From Alphaproteobacteria bacterium (GTDB taxonomy: Bacteria > Pseudomonadota > Alphaproteobacteria > Bin65), in the NCBI GenBank assembly GCA_021776685.1, contig JAJFFJ010000015.1, forward strand, positions 1-35,465: DNA of 35,465 nucleotides. Direction: 5' to 3'. Positions 16,650-25,850 of this stretch are shown here, one piece after another. The translations under genes and the position numbers were made by a program. How positions within the stretch are numbered: position 1 is the first letter of the stretch; every line of letters begins with the position of its first letter. A model generated the notes under the pieces. The model did no database searches and was not told the DNA's origin. It saw only the letters and a program-made list of their open reading frames with translations.

Positions 16650-18077
16650 ATGTCCGATACTTTGAAAGTAGATCTGTGCGTCATCGGTGGCGGCTCGGGC
16701 GGCCTGTCCGTGGCCGCCGGCGCGGTGCAGATGGGCGCGAGCGTGGCGCTGGTGGAACGGCACAAGATGGGCGGCGACTGCCTGAACTATGGCTGCGTGC
16801 CATCAAAGGCGCTGATTGCCTCCGCCCATGAGGCCGCAAGCCACCGCAGCAGCGGCGATTTTGGCATCGACCAGCACGAGCCGGGCGTCGATTTCAGCAA
16901 GGTTCACACCCACGTCCATGGTGTCATCGGCGCCATCGCCCCGCATGACTCGGTGGAACGGTTCGAGGATATGGGCGTCACCGTGCTGCAGGGCGCCGCG
17001 CAATTTACCGGCAAGCGCGAGATCGAGGTGAACGGCCAGAAAGTGCGCGCCAAATGGTTCGTCATCTCCACCGGCTCCCGCGCCACCGCGCCGCCAATTC
17101 CGGGCCTCGACGCCACGCCTTTTCTAACCAATGAAACCGTCTTCGACCTGAAAGCCGCACCTGCACATCTGATCGTCATCGGCGGCGGGCCCATCGGCAT
17201 CGAAATGGCCCAGGCGCACCGACGGCTCGGCTGCAAAGTCACCGTGCTGGAGATGTTCGGCATCATGGGTAAGGACGATCCCGACCTGGTCCAGGTCGTG
17301 CGCAAGCGCCTGCTGGAAGAAGGCGTCGATATTCGCGAAGCCATCAAGATCAACCAGGTGGCCGGCAGCGACGGCAAGATTACCGTCACCATCGAGGCAG
17401 ACGACAAGACGGAGCAGGTCGAAGGCAGCCACCTTCTGATCGCCGCAGGCCGTGCGCCGGTGACGGACGGGCTGGAATTGGACGCCGCCGGGATCGCCTA
17501 TGACAAGAAGGGCATCACAGTCGACAAGGGCCTGCGCACCAGTAACAAGCGCGTCTTTGCCATTGGCGATGTGGCCGGCGGGCCTCAGTTCACCCATGTG
17601 GCGGGATACCACGCGGGCGTCATCATCCGTCGCGTCCTGTTCCGCATGTTCTGGGCCAAGACCGACTATCGCGCGCTGCCCTGGGTCACCTACACGGACC
17701 CTGAGCTGGCCCATGTGGGCCTGACCGAGAAGGACGCGCGGGAGAAATACAGCGACGTGCGCACGGTCTCCTGGTCCTTCGACGAGAACGACCGCGCCCA
17801 GGCGGAACGGCGGACCGAAGGATTGATCAAGGTCGTCGCGCGCAAAAAGGGCCGCATCCTGGGCGCGTCGATCGTGGCGCCCCATGCCGGTGAACTGATC
17901 CTCCCCTGGGTTCTGGCCATCCAGAACAAGATGAAGATCGGCGCCATGACCGGCATCATCGCTCCCTACCCAACCCTGGGCGAAGTTTCAAAGCGGGTGG
18001 CCGGCGCCTGGTACACGCCCAGTCTCTTCAGCGAGAAAACCCGCCGCGTCGTCCGCTTTCTGATGCGCTTCGCCTGA
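16650..18077 (+). CDS. FAD-dependent disulfide oxidoreductase (mercuric reductase/LPD-like)
   Basis: The 475-residue protein has the class I pyridine-nucleotide disulfide oxidoreductase plan: FAD-binding VIGGGSGG (12-18), redox-active C44-LNYG-C49, NAD(P)-binding VIGGGPIGIEMA (about 176-187), FAIGDVAGG, and a C-terminal dimer domain. It lacks the catalytic His of lipoamide dehydrogenase and mercuric reductase: the usual HPT-type motif reads APYPTLGEV. I recall this Tyr-Pro-Thr variant from homologues near TVP38/TMEM64 membrane proteins, but no such gene is here. It lacks the N-terminal metal-binding domain of MerA, and there are no mer genes. Substrate unknown; a lipoamide role seems unlikely without pyruvate dehydrogenase genes nearby. 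Confidence 0.85.
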   Translation: MSDTLKVDLCVIGGGSGGLSVAAGAVQMGASVALVERHKMGGDCLNYGCVPSKALIASAHEAASHRSSGDFGIDQHEPGVDFSKVHTHVHGVIGAIAPHDSVERFEDMGVTVLQGAAQFTGKREIEVNGQKVRAKWFVISTGSRATAPPIPGLDATPFLTNETVFDLKAAPAHLIVIGGGPIGIEMAQAHRRLGCKVTVLEMFGIMGKDDPDLVQVVRKRLLEEGVDIREAIKINQVAGSDGKITVTIEADDKTEQVEGSHLLIAAGRAPVTDGLELDAAGIAYDKKGITVDKGLRTSNKRVFAIGDVAGGPQFTHVAGYHAGVIIRRVLFRMFWAKTDYRALPWVTYTDPELAHVGLTEKDAREKYSDVRTVSWSFDENDRAQAERRTEGLIKVVARKKGRILGASIVAPHAGELILPWVLAIQNKMKIGAMTGIIAPYPTLGEVSKRVAGAWYTPSLFSEKTRRVVRFLMRFA

Positions 18078-18087
18078 TCGGCGGCGG

Positions 18088-19734
18088 CTATTGCCGGGTC
18101 CGCAGCCGCGACCGCTGGACCAGGAGCACGGTCACCAGCGGCGTCAGCAGGCCGATCACCAGAACCGCAATCAGCAGAACCCCGACATCGTCATAGTCGG
18201 CGGCCACCTTGATCTGACCGCTGGGCTTGTCCCGAACCTCGCGCTGGATGACGAAAATCTGGTTCAGGTATTTCGTGCTCAACTGCGACAGGGACAGCGC
18301 CAGGTTGGTGAAGGACGCGAAGACGGCGAAGAACGTCGCCTTCAGGCCGGCCGGCGCGTTCTGGGCGATCCAGGCCAGCATCGGCACCATCGCGATCTGG
18401 TAGAGCGGCGATTCGAGCGCTGTATCCGCGATCGCGATGAAGCGCGCATCGACCACGCCGCCAGTGCGTGCGGCCGTCCATTCGTGAAGCCCATAAAACA
18501 TACCCACATTCGGCAATGCCATAAAGGCGACCAGCACGGTCAACATGATGACAATGTCGGCGATGCTGCGGCTGGCCATATAGCGGCGCAGCACCAGCAT
18601 GCCCACCAAGGTGAAACCGCTGGCGATAAGGGTCAGGATCGACAGGAATTGCTGGTCGAAGCCGAGCACGTCGATTTCCCACCAGGTCACGCCCGGCCCC
18701 GGGGTCGGCATGGCGCGGAAAACAAAGATGATGATGGCGGTGCCGGTCAGCATCAACCGATGGGCCGGCTCCAGCGCCCGCATCAGCCGGGCGATCAGGA
18801 AGATCACAATGGCCAACGCACCTGCGAAGGTGATCTCCTGTGCGAAAGGCAGGTCGGCCAGGCCGATGGTGATCATGAATATGACAAAGGCCAGGCTCCC
18901 TCCCAGGATCGTCCAATCGGGCTCGGCCGTTTCTTCCTGGGCCGCCACCAATGACTGCACCTCTGTATCGGACAGCCCGGCGGCGCGCAGCTGAGCCGCA
19001 TGCCGCCGCTGAACGGCGATGCCAGCGATGACCCCAGCAACCGAGATCACCGGAATGCCCAGCGCGATGAGGTAGATGTCCGCATAGATCTGGGCCTGCG
19101 CGGCGGGCGGCTTGGCCTGGATGCCGGAGAACATATAAATATTCAGAAGGGCGACCAGAGCGCCGCCGCCAATGATTGCGACCCGACCCAGCATCTGCAT
19201 GGTGGTGTGCATCGCCTTCAGCTCAGCCTCGTCGAAAGGCGCGCCGTCCGGCCCGACCCGGGGCACCGCCTCCACCGTCATCGCATCTGCGACCACGTCC
19301 TGAATGACATAGCCGACCGGCGCCAGGAGAAAGCTCGTGACGAACCAGACCTCCACCGGCAGCACCGCACGCAGCGCCTCGGTGTGGGCGATCAGGCCAT
19401 ACATGATCGTCAGCGACGCGCCGATCAGCAGCGCGCCCAGAAAGACCAGCAGACCCTTGAAACGCCACATCAGGTCAACCAGATGGCCGAGCGGCATCTT
19501 CAGAACCCAGGGGATGCCGGCCCAGAAGCCCAGCCCCGCCAGGAAGGCGGCAGACAGGCCGAGATAGTCCTTGATGAAAAAGACGCCGACAATTGCGGTC
19601 AGACCGGAGATACCGGCGGCCACATAGACCATCAGCGGCGGCAGGTAGGACAGACGGAATTCCCGAACCAGGCCCAGAACCACCGCGTCGATCCAGCTGA
19701 CCGCGCGGCCAAGACCGCCCATCTGCGAACTCAT
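18088..19734 (-). CDS. MFS-type transporter, folate-biopterin transporter (BT1)-like
   Basis: With the ATG at 19734, overlapping the stop of the upstream permease gene (ATGA), the protein has 548 residues. It shows about twelve hydrophobic helices with a long loop near the middle (RRHAAQLRAAGLSDTEV). VFFIKDYLGLSAAFLAGLGFWAGIPW and the GYVIQDVVADAMTVEAV helix are reminiscent of the BT1 family (PF03092), where a similar D-x2-D-x-M motif occurs. Substrate is uncertain; folate and pterins are transported by characterised BT1 members, but many homologues have other roles. It is co-translated with an APC permease. A longer frame to 19779 is rejected because of the overlap start. Confidence 0.6.
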   Translation of the reverse strand: MSSQMGGLGRAVSWIDAVVLGLVREFRLSYLPPLMVYVAAGISGLTAIVGVFFIKDYLGLSAAFLAGLGFWAGIPWVLKMPLGHLVDLMWRFKGLLVFLGALLIGASLTIMYGLIAHTEALRAVLPVEVWFVTSFLLAPVGYVIQDVVADAMTVEAVPRVGPDGAPFDEAELKAMHTTMQMLGRVAIIGGGALVALLNIYMFSGIQAKPPAAQAQIYADIYLIALGIPVISVAGVIAGIAVQRRHAAQLRAAGLSDTEVQSLVAAQEETAEPDWTILGGSLAFVIFMITIGLADLPFAQEITFAGALAIVIFLIARLMRALEPAHRLMLTGTAIIIFVFRAMPTPGPGVTWWEIDVLGFDQQFLSILTLIASGFTLVGMLVLRRYMASRSIADIVIMLTVLVAFMALPNVGMFYGLHEWTAARTGGVVDARFIAIADTALESPLYQIAMVPMLAWIAQNAPAGLKATFFAVFASFTNLALSLSQLSTKYLNQIFVIQREVRDKPSGQIKVAADYDDVGVLLIAVLVIGLLTPLVTVLLVQRSRLRTRQ

Positions 19735-21002
19735 GCCTGGAGCGCGGTCACCACCGCAATCACCAGCAGCGCAACACACAGCGCTGCCGCCATTGGCGGC
19801 AGGATGCGCGGCATACGCAGGATCCCGGCAGCGCTCGCAGCAGCGGCATCAAGCGGCTCTCGCCGCTGCAACCGCCATAACGACAGATTCACGATCGCAA
19901 AAACCACCAGCAGAATTCCGCTGGTCGCCTTGACCAGCCATTCGAAGGGGATGCCCAGTATCAGCACCATAATTGCGGCGCCGGCCAGAACGGTGCCCCG
20001 CACCGGCACCTTGGTCCTGACGTTGACCACACCAAGCCAGGGTGGCAGCAGGCCCCGGCGCGCCATGCCATAGAGCAGCCGCGCAACCAGCATGATCTCG
20101 ACAAGAATGCCGTTGCTGAGCGCAATCAGGGCCAGGATGGCAAACCCCTGCCCACATTCCATGCCGCCGCGCTCAACCACCAGGCACAACGGCGCGTCGG
20201 ACTGGGCGAGCCGTTCAGGGCCGACCGCCAACACCGCCACAAGGGAGACCACACCATACAGGAGCGCTGATATGACGACGGCGATGATGATCGCCCACGC
20301 AACGGTGCGTCCGGGATTTCGGGTTTCCTCCGCCATGTTGGCCAGATTCTCGAAGCCCAGATAGGCAAAGAAGGCGACAAAGGCCCCGGCCATGACCCCC
20401 ACCAGGCCTGCAGGTTCGAGGGACAGAATTTTGCCGGCGTGGACCGGCAGATCGGCGAACGCATCCGCACCTATGGCGATGATAAAAATCAGGCCGCCTA
20501 TCTCGATCAGACTGAGGCCGGCCGCCAGAAAAGCGCCCGCGCGCACGCCGGTGCAGGCGATCACCGTGAAGATCACCACCAGGACAGCGCCGGATGTAAA
20601 GCCAGGCAAGACTTTGGCGCCCGGCACTACCGCGTGGAAATACCCTGTGGTTCCCACAGCGATCGAGGCAGCGGCCGCCACCGCGACGACCACGATGGCG
20701 AGGCCCACAGCGGTGGAAAGCCATGTGCTGCCGAAAGCCCGCTGGGCGTAGGCGACCTCGCCCGCAGCCTCCGGCAGCCGTCCGACCAGCTCGGCATAGG
20801 CAAGCCCGGTGATGGATGCGAGCAGCGCGGAGAGGAGAAACGCGATGGGCGCACCCCAGCCAGCAGCACCCGCCACCTCGCCCACCAGCACATAGATTCC
20901 GGCGCCGATGATCATGCCGAGCCCGTAGAACACCAGCACCCACAAGCCGAGCGCCCGGCGCAGTGGGGTGCCATATTTCGTCGGCCCCGGGGGGTCTGTC
21001 AT
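19731..21002 (-). CDS. APC-family amino acid permease
   Basis: This 423-residue protein has the amino acid-polyamine-organocation fold with eleven to twelve helices. The first helix holds the unwound substrate motif GMIIGAGIYVLVGEVAG, and FVAFFAYLGFENLANMAEETRNPGRTVAWAI is the helix 6-7 signature of the family. The ATG at 21002 follows AAAGGAA by five bases. Its stop overlaps the start of the BT1-like transporter, so both membrane proteins are made from one message. Specificity cannot be read from the sequence, although cationic or branched amino acids are common in this subfamily. Confidence 0.88.
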   Translation of the reverse strand: MTDPPGPTKYGTPLRRALGLWVLVFYGLGMIIGAGIYVLVGEVAGAAGWGAPIAFLLSALLASITGLAYAELVGRLPEAAGEVAYAQRAFGSTWLSTAVGLAIVVVAVAAAASIAVGTTGYFHAVVPGAKVLPGFTSGAVLVVIFTVIACTGVRAGAFLAAGLSLIEIGGLIFIIAIGADAFADLPVHAGKILSLEPAGLVGVMAGAFVAFFAYLGFENLANMAEETRNPGRTVAWAIIIAVVISALLYGVVSLVAVLAVGPERLAQSDAPLCLVVERGGMECGQGFAILALIALSNGILVEIMLVARLLYGMARRGLLPPWLGVVNVRTKVPVRGTVLAGAAIMVLILGIPFEWLVKATSGILLVVFAIVNLSLWRLQRREPLDAAAASAAGILRMPRILPPMAAALCVALLVIAVVTALQA

Positions 21003-21030
21003 AGCGTTCCTTTTTCAGGCATCTGGCCGC

Positions 21031-21978
21031 CTACTCCCGGCGTCGCCGGAGCAGTCGGACGAGCGCGTGCCCGCCGCGCCGCAAAGCCAGGGGCACCCAA
21101 ACGAAAACAATCAACGGGCTAGCCCGCCGGCGCACCGCGAGCAAAACGCTGGCCAACAGCAGCAAACCGAGGACGCCAGCGCCGATCCACAGCCAGATGC
21201 TGGTCGTCGCCACCGCAGTCACCACCCGGCAACGTCCCCCGGACGAAACAATCGGGACCCCCAGCTCCTTCAGCTTGCCGACCAGCACCGAGACGTGAGA
21301 GGCGTAGAAGACTCCCTGGATCGTGTCGGTCATCATTGGCAACCCGTTGGGCAGCAGGATGTAGGCAATCTCTCGCCCGGTGTTGACACCGACCACCTGA
21401 CCACACGCGTTCACAATCGGACCGCCGCTGTTTCCGGGGTTGCTGGGCGCCGTATGCTGGATGATCGGAAATTTGGGTCCCGCCGGTTTCCATCCGCCGG
21501 TTGGCCGCCGGCTGACGATGCCGCCAGTGATGCTGGTTTCAAGTCCTCCGGCAACGCGCTGGCCGGCGGAGGGAAAACCCAGTGCATATACCTGGGCGCC
21601 TTTTTCAGGACGTGAGACGTCATCCCGGCTCAGCCGCACCGGCCGCACACCTTTCGCGTCGATTTTGAGGACTGCGAGATCCAGCTTCGGGTAGCTTTTG
21701 ACCAGGGTAGCGGGCCTGCGTTTTTTTGCCGGATCTCCCGGAAGCCAGACGGTCAGTGTCGCCTTCACCGACACGTGCGGTTCAATGACGTGATAGTTGG
21801 TCACCACATGGCCGGTTCGGCTGACGAAAAAACCACTGCCGGTTCGATACTGCTGGCCCAGCCGGACTTCGATCTGAACCATGGCTGGCTCAAGCTGACG
21901 GGCAACACGTGCTGGGTCCGCGAGGGCGGTGGTGGGCGCAAGTAGCGCAACAACAAATATCAGCACGCGGCGTTTCAA
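21031..21978 (-). CDS. Membrane-anchored trypsin-like serine protease
   Basis: From the TTG at 21978 the protein (315 residues) begins with a signal peptide (MKRRVLIFVVALLAPTTALA). The frame stays open to 22182, but the extra 68 residues would bury the signal, so the shorter form is preferred despite a weak ribosome site. A trypsin-2-type domain follows with His63 (VTNYHVI), Asp100 (YPKLDLAVLKI) and Ser184 (SNPGNSGGPIVN). No PDZ domain is present, unlike DegP. A transmembrane helix at about 261-282 and a second hydrophobic stretch near 288-299 precede an Arg-rich end, so the protease would face the periplasm. Targets are unknown. Confidence 0.8.
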   Translation of the reverse strand: MKRRVLIFVVALLAPTTALADPARVARQLEPAMVQIEVRLGQQYRTGSGFFVSRTGHVVTNYHVIEPHVSVKATLTVWLPGDPAKKRRPATLVKSYPKLDLAVLKIDAKGVRPVRLSRDDVSRPEKGAQVYALGFPSAGQRVAGGLETSITGGIVSRRPTGGWKPAGPKFPIIQHTAPSNPGNSGGPIVNACGQVVGVNTGREIAYILLPNGLPMMTDTIQGVFYASHVSVLVGKLKELGVPIVSSGGRCRVVTAVATTSIWLWIGAGVLGLLLLASVLLAVRRRASPLIVFVWVPLALRRGGHALVRLLRRRRE

Positions 21979-22252
21979 AGCGTCGGCCCACGGCGGTGAT
22001 CCATGATCAAACTCGATCCGAACAGGCGCCGTCGGACGTGTCAATAGACCGAAAAGGCTGTTAGCCGCCAAGCTCATTCCTGTTGGCGCCCTACTTCCGT
22101 CGCCAACGGACTGCGCCGCCATTGGCATTATCAGTGATGTCGCTGGCGGCCGCACGACCCGCCGCCCTGCGTCAGAATCCACATCTGCCCCTCAGCGGTC
22201 CGGCGACATAGAGTCTGCACACCAGTCAAAGGCCCTCTGGAAAGGCCCATCC
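21979..22252. other. Divergent gap between protease and nitronate monooxygenase genes
   Basis: About 274 bases, shorter if the protease uses an earlier start. It holds no recognisable gene other than the questionable N-terminal extension of the protease frame. No strong promoter was identified. Confidence 0.3.
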
Positions 22253-23332
22253 ATGTCCGCCAAAGACGCCATCCGCCACCGCGCCCAAACCTTTTGTGAC
22301 GCCTATGGCCTGCGCACGCCGATTTTGCTCGCGCCCATGGCCGGCGCCTGCCCGCCGTCGCTTTCCATTGCCGTCGGCAATGGTGGCGGCCTGGGGGCCT
22401 GCGGCGCGCTGTTTTTCACGCCGGATGAAATTGTCGAATGGGCCGCCGCCGTGCGGGCGGAAACCAACGGTGCTTTTCAACTGAACCTGTTCTTGCCCGG
22501 GCCTGAACCGACGCGGGACCCTCAGCACGAAGCCGTTGTTCGGGACTTCCTCGGCCAGTGGGGCCCAGAAGTGCCAAAGACCGCCGGCGACAGCCCGCTG
22601 CAGGATTTCGACGCCCAGTGCGACGCCGTCCTGGAAGCAGGACCCGCGATAATCTCCTCTGTCATGGGGCTTTTCGATCCTGGCTACGTGAACCGGATCA
22701 AGGCGCAGGGAATTAAATGGTTCGCCACGATCACGACCGTCGCAGAAGCGCGGGCTGCAGAGGCCGCCGGCGCCGATGTTGTCATCGCCCAGGGCGCCGA
22801 AGCTGGCGGCCATCGCGGCGCCTTTGAGCCCGAAAAGGCGGAGGCACAGGCGATTGGCCTGTTCTCTTTGCTGCCCGCGGTTGTCGACGCGGTGGATCTG
22901 CCCGTGGTCGCTGCGGGTGGCATCGCCGATGGGCGAGGGATTGCGGCGGCGCTGATCCTGGGGGCATCTGCCGTCCAGATTGGCACGGGATTCATGCGCT
23001 GCCCGGAATCGGGGTTGGCATCTGCCTGGACCGATGCGATTGCCGCCGCCCAGCCTGAGGATACCATGCTGACCCGGGCCTATTCCGGCAGGGCGGGACG
23101 TGGCATCGCGACTGACTATGCGCGCGCCGCCGTGCTGGCAGATGCACCGGCTCCCGCACCCTATCCGGTTCAACGGGGGTTCACTGCAGGCATGCGCGCG
23201 CAGGCAACGAAGAACAATGACATCTCCCGAATGCAGGCCTGGGCCGGCCAGTCCGCCCGGCTGGCGCAGGATGTACCGGCGGCGGAACTGCTGACCACGC
23301 TCTGGGACGAGGCGCAGGAGATGCTGGGATAG
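22253..23332 (+). CDS. Nitronate monooxygenase (2-nitropropane dioxygenase) family protein
   Basis: The 359-residue FMN-dependent TIM-barrel protein starts at an ATG with AAAGG seven bases upstream. Family features are PILLAPMAGACPPSLSIAVGNGGGLGACGA at the N-terminus, VVIAQGAEAGGHRG carrying the His near the flavin, VVAAGGIADGRGIAAALILGASAVQIGTGF for phosphate binding, and RAYSGRAGRG. These enzymes oxidise alkyl nitronates such as propionate-3-nitronate. Some relatives instead act as enoyl reductases, so the precise reaction is open. It precedes a GFA-family gene by 72 bases on the same strand. Confidence 0.87.
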   Translation: MSAKDAIRHRAQTFCDAYGLRTPILLAPMAGACPPSLSIAVGNGGGLGACGALFFTPDEIVEWAAAVRAETNGAFQLNLFLPGPEPTRDPQHEAVVRDFLGQWGPEVPKTAGDSPLQDFDAQCDAVLEAGPAIISSVMGLFDPGYVNRIKAQGIKWFATITTVAEARAAEAAGADVVIAQGAEAGGHRGAFEPEKAEAQAIGLFSLLPAVVDAVDLPVVAAGGIADGRGIAAALILGASAVQIGTGFMRCPESGLASAWTDAIAAAQPEDTMLTRAYSGRAGRGIATDYARAAVLADAPAPAPYPVQRGFTAGMRAQATKNNDISRMQAWAGQSARLAQDVPAAELLTTLWDEAQEMLG

Positions 23333-23404
23333 ACACCGGTTTCGCAGCCAGGCACCCTGCCGCCGCCGGCCTCGCATGAACCAGTCCAACACACGGAGAG
23401 CACC

Positions 23405-23890
23405 ATGACAGCACATCACGGCGGCTGCCTCTGTGGCGGCCTGCGCTACACAACCACGGCCGATGCCTTGCGCATTACATTTTGCCATTGCCGGTTTTGC
23501 CAGCGTGCCTCAGGCGGCGCCTATCTGGTGGAACCGATTTTCGATAGTGCGGCGTTCTATGTCACCGACGGCACAGCGGCCCAGTATGAACATACCTCAG
23601 AAGGCAGCGGCAAACAGGTGACGATCAATTTCTGCGCCACTTGCGGCACCAAACTGTTTCTGGCATTCGAGCGTTGGCCGGACATCATCGGCGTTTACGG
23701 CGGCACGTTCGATGACCCGAACTGGTTCCCGCACACCGGCGACGGCGTCAAGCACATCTTCCTGGATGTGGCCCGGCACGGCACGGTGGTGCCAGCGGGC
23801 ATCGACACTTTCGGTCAGCACGCGACGGAAGCCGACGGCACGCCGATTACCCCGACTGTTTTGTCGGCGCCCCAAACAATTGGTGACTAA
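23405..23890 (+). CDS. GFA-family (Gfa/CENP-V) zinc protein
   Basis: A 161-residue protein with the zinc ligands of the glutathione-dependent formaldehyde-activating enzyme fold (PF04828): GGCLCGG (C8, C10), FCHCRFC (C27, C29, C32) and NFCATCGTK (C77, C80). The ATG at 23405 follows GGAG by seven bases. The prototype was named for glutathione-formaldehyde adduct formation, an activity since questioned; most members have unknown roles. No formaldehyde dehydrogenase gene is nearby. It converges with the MDR reductase gene with nine bases between stops. Confidence 0.88.
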   Translation: MTAHHGGCLCGGLRYTTTADALRITFCHCRFCQRASGGAYLVEPIFDSAAFYVTDGTAAQYEHTSEGSGKQVTINFCATCGTKLFLAFERWPDIIGVYGGTFDDPNWFPHTGDGVKHIFLDVARHGTVVPAGIDTFGQHATEADGTPITPTVLSAPQTIGD

Positions 23891-23899
23891 GCGCCGGCC

Positions 23900-24934
23900 T
23901 CAGCCATTCCAGTCGCGGATTTTCACCAGCTGCTTGCCGAAATTCTTAGACGTGAACAGGCGGACCAGCGCGCGGGGCGCGTGCTCCAGGCCATCGATCA
24001 CATCCTCCCGATAGACCAGCTTGCCGTCGCGAAGCCAGCCCGCCATCTCCTCGATGGCCGCCGGCCACTGGTCGTAGAAATTGCTCACGATAAACCCCTG
24101 CACCCGGGCGCTGTTGACCAGCAGATGACGGGTAATGCGCGGGGCCAGTTCGATCTCCATCTGGTTATATTCCGAGATCATGCCGCAGATCGCGATACGC
24201 GCGCCAAAGGCGAGATTGGGATAGATCGCGTCCGATATCCAGCCGCCTACATTGTCGAAATAGACATCGATGCTATCAGGACAGGCCTGGGCGAGAGCGG
24301 CCTGCAGCGCCGCTGTGTCGTTGCCAAATTCGCGATAGTCGAGACAGTCGTCAAAGCCGAGCTCGCTTTTGACGTAGCCGCATTTTTCCGCGCCACCGGC
24401 GATGCCGACAACGCGCTTGCAGCCGATGATCTTGCCGATCTGACCCACCAGCGCGCCTACCGCGCCGGACGCAGCGGAGACAACCAGCGTGTCGCCGGCC
24501 TTCGCTTCCGCCACCTTGAGGGTCCCGAAATAGGCGGTCATGCCCGGCATGCCGAGGACGCCCAAAGACGTTGAGATGGGCCCATGGTCCGGATTGACCT
24601 TGCGAATCGCGCGGTGATTGACGGCGGCATAGTCCTGCCAGCCGAGGCGACCCTCGACCAGGTCGCCGGCGGTGAAGTCCGGGTGATTGCTTTCCAGCAC
24701 CTCGCCAACCGCGCCGCCTTCCATGACGCCGTCGACCTCCACAGGCTTGGCGTAGCTTTTGCCCGCACGCATGCGACCGCGCATATAAGGGTCGACGGAC
24801 ATATAAATATTGTGCACCAGCACCTCGTCCTCGTCCGGCGACGGAATCTCGGTTTCAGCCAAGCGGAAAGCGCTCTCGTCGAAGTCACCGTCCGGGCGGA
24901 ATGCCAGCAGCCATTGTCGGTTCAGGTCAGCCAT
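23900..24934 (-). CDS. NADP-dependent MDR oxidoreductase (CurA/leukotriene reductase type)
   Basis: The 344-residue protein belongs to the zinc-free medium-chain reductases that reduce activated double bonds (CurA, YncB, prostaglandin reductase). Evidence: NRQWLLAFRPDG at the start, IYMSVDPYMRGRM, LGMPGMTAYFG, VVSAASGAVGALVGQIGKIIGC as the NADP-binding loop, and VYFDNVGG. No structural zinc cysteines are present. It starts at an ATG inside the end of the aldolase gene (8-base overlap), so it is translated from the same message. The physiological substrate is unknown. Confidence 0.87.
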   Translation of the reverse strand: MADLNRQWLLAFRPDGDFDESAFRLAETEIPSPDEDEVLVHNIYMSVDPYMRGRMRAGKSYAKPVEVDGVMEGGAVGEVLESNHPDFTAGDLVEGRLGWQDYAAVNHRAIRKVNPDHGPISTSLGVLGMPGMTAYFGTLKVAEAKAGDTLVVSAASGAVGALVGQIGKIIGCKRVVGIAGGAEKCGYVKSELGFDDCLDYREFGNDTAALQAALAQACPDSIDVYFDNVGGWISDAIYPNLAFGARIAICGMISEYNQMEIELAPRITRHLLVNSARVQGFIVSNFYDQWPAAIEEMAGWLRDGKLVYREDVIDGLEHAPRALVRLFTSKNFGKQLVKIRDWNG

Positions 24935-25724
24935 TTTTCTGCTCTCTTTCCCGGTGAGCGCCCACCGCCGTTGTGGCGGCGCGGTGCAGCATTGTCATCT
25001 CGCTGCCGGCAGCGAGCATGTCATAGCCCATGTCGAATATTTCGTCGGCCCCGCGGCCAGCGTGGGGGGTGACCGCCACCGGCTTGCCCGTGGCCTTGGC
25101 TGCCTGGAAGGCCCGGTCCACGTTGGCAACGCTCTCGTCCGTATGGGCAACAGGACTGTAACCGGAGGTGACGGTCAGGTCGTTGGGGCCAATGAACAGA
25201 ATGTCGACTCCCGGTGTCGCAGCAATCGCAGCGGCGTTTTCGACGCCCTTGGGCGTCTCGAGTTGCAGCATGACCAGGGTCTCCTGGTTGACCACATCCC
25301 AATACTGGGGTGCGAATTCGCCAAAGTTGGCCGCGCGGATCGCCGTGAAGGCGCAGCCTCGGGTGCCTTCCGGCGGATAGCGGCAGGCATCAGCGGCCTG
25401 CTTCGCCTCTTCCGCGGTCTCAACATAGGGGACCATGATGCCCTCGGCGCCCGAATCCAGCACCCGCTTGATATAGACGGGATCGTTCCAGGGCACGCGG
25501 ACGAAGGTAGCGGGCGCGGCCTCGCCACCCCCGGCGGCGATGGCCTGTAACTGGCCCACAAGGCCCATCAGGTCACCGGGGCCGTGCTCGTGGTCGATGA
25601 TGACAAAGTCATATCCGGCGCGGGCGACGACCTCCGCCGCCATCGGGCTGTTCGAAACGAGCCAGCAGCCCAAGTTCTTCTTGCCGGCCGCCAGCCGGGC
25701 TTTCAGAGGATTGGCGCGGCGCAT
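24927..25724 (-). CDS. HpcH/HpaI family class II aldolase
   Basis: A 265-residue metal-dependent aldolase of the family that cleaves 4-hydroxy-2-oxo acids to pyruvate and an aldehyde. Conserved residues: His45 within IIDHEHGP, Arg76 in FVRVPWND, Glu156 in MLQLETPKG and Asp182 in FIGPNDLTVTSG. The FIGPNDL block usually reads FIGPaDL, a conservative change. RYPPEGTRGCAF is typical as well. Gene order with an ene-reductase suggests a small catabolic pair, but the substrate cannot be deduced. Palindromic AACCGGTT at about 25745-25752 lies close upstream and could be a regulator site. Confidence 0.88.
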   Translation of the reverse strand: MRRANPLKARLAAGKKNLGCWLVSNSPMAAEVVARAGYDFVIIDHEHGPGDLMGLVGQLQAIAAGGGEAAPATFVRVPWNDPVYIKRVLDSGAEGIMVPYVETAEEAKQAADACRYPPEGTRGCAFTAIRAANFGEFAPQYWDVVNQETLVMLQLETPKGVENAAAIAATPGVDILFIGPNDLTVTSGYSPVAHTDESVANVDRAFQAAKATGKPVAVTPHAGRGADEIFDMGYDMLAAGSEMTMLHRAATTAVGAHREREQKNG

Positions 25725-25835
25725 GGTCCTGCCCTTGGTTGTTTAACCGGTTTGGATGGGGTGATTGCTTTGTCTCAGGCAACGATGGGACAATACCGGT
25801 GTTCGATACATCCGTATCTAACGAGGGGCCACTGA

Positions 25836-25850
25836 TTGAACAATGTTCAA
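25836..25850. promoter_or_regulatory. 15-base palindrome upstream of first CxC lipoprotein gene
   Basis: TTGAACA and TGTTCAA around one central A form a perfect dyad, ten bases before the GAGGAG ribosome site. A second dyad, GATAC-N4-GTATC, lies at 25805-25818. Both are operator-like; the regulator is unknown. Confidence 0.5.

Noticed and set aside
16650-18077. Mercuric reductase (merA)
   Set aside because: No N-terminal metal-binding domain, no C-terminal vicinal cysteines, no mer genes nearby.
19000-20073. 357-codon plus-strand frame opposite the BT1-like and APC genes
   Set aside because: Strongly His/Gln/Arg-rich, spans the junction of two coupled membrane protein genes; a shadow.
22226-23488. 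420-codon minus-strand frame opposite the nitronate monooxygenase gene
   Set aside because: It is the complement of a clear FMN enzyme gene and is Cys/Arg-rich low-quality sequence.
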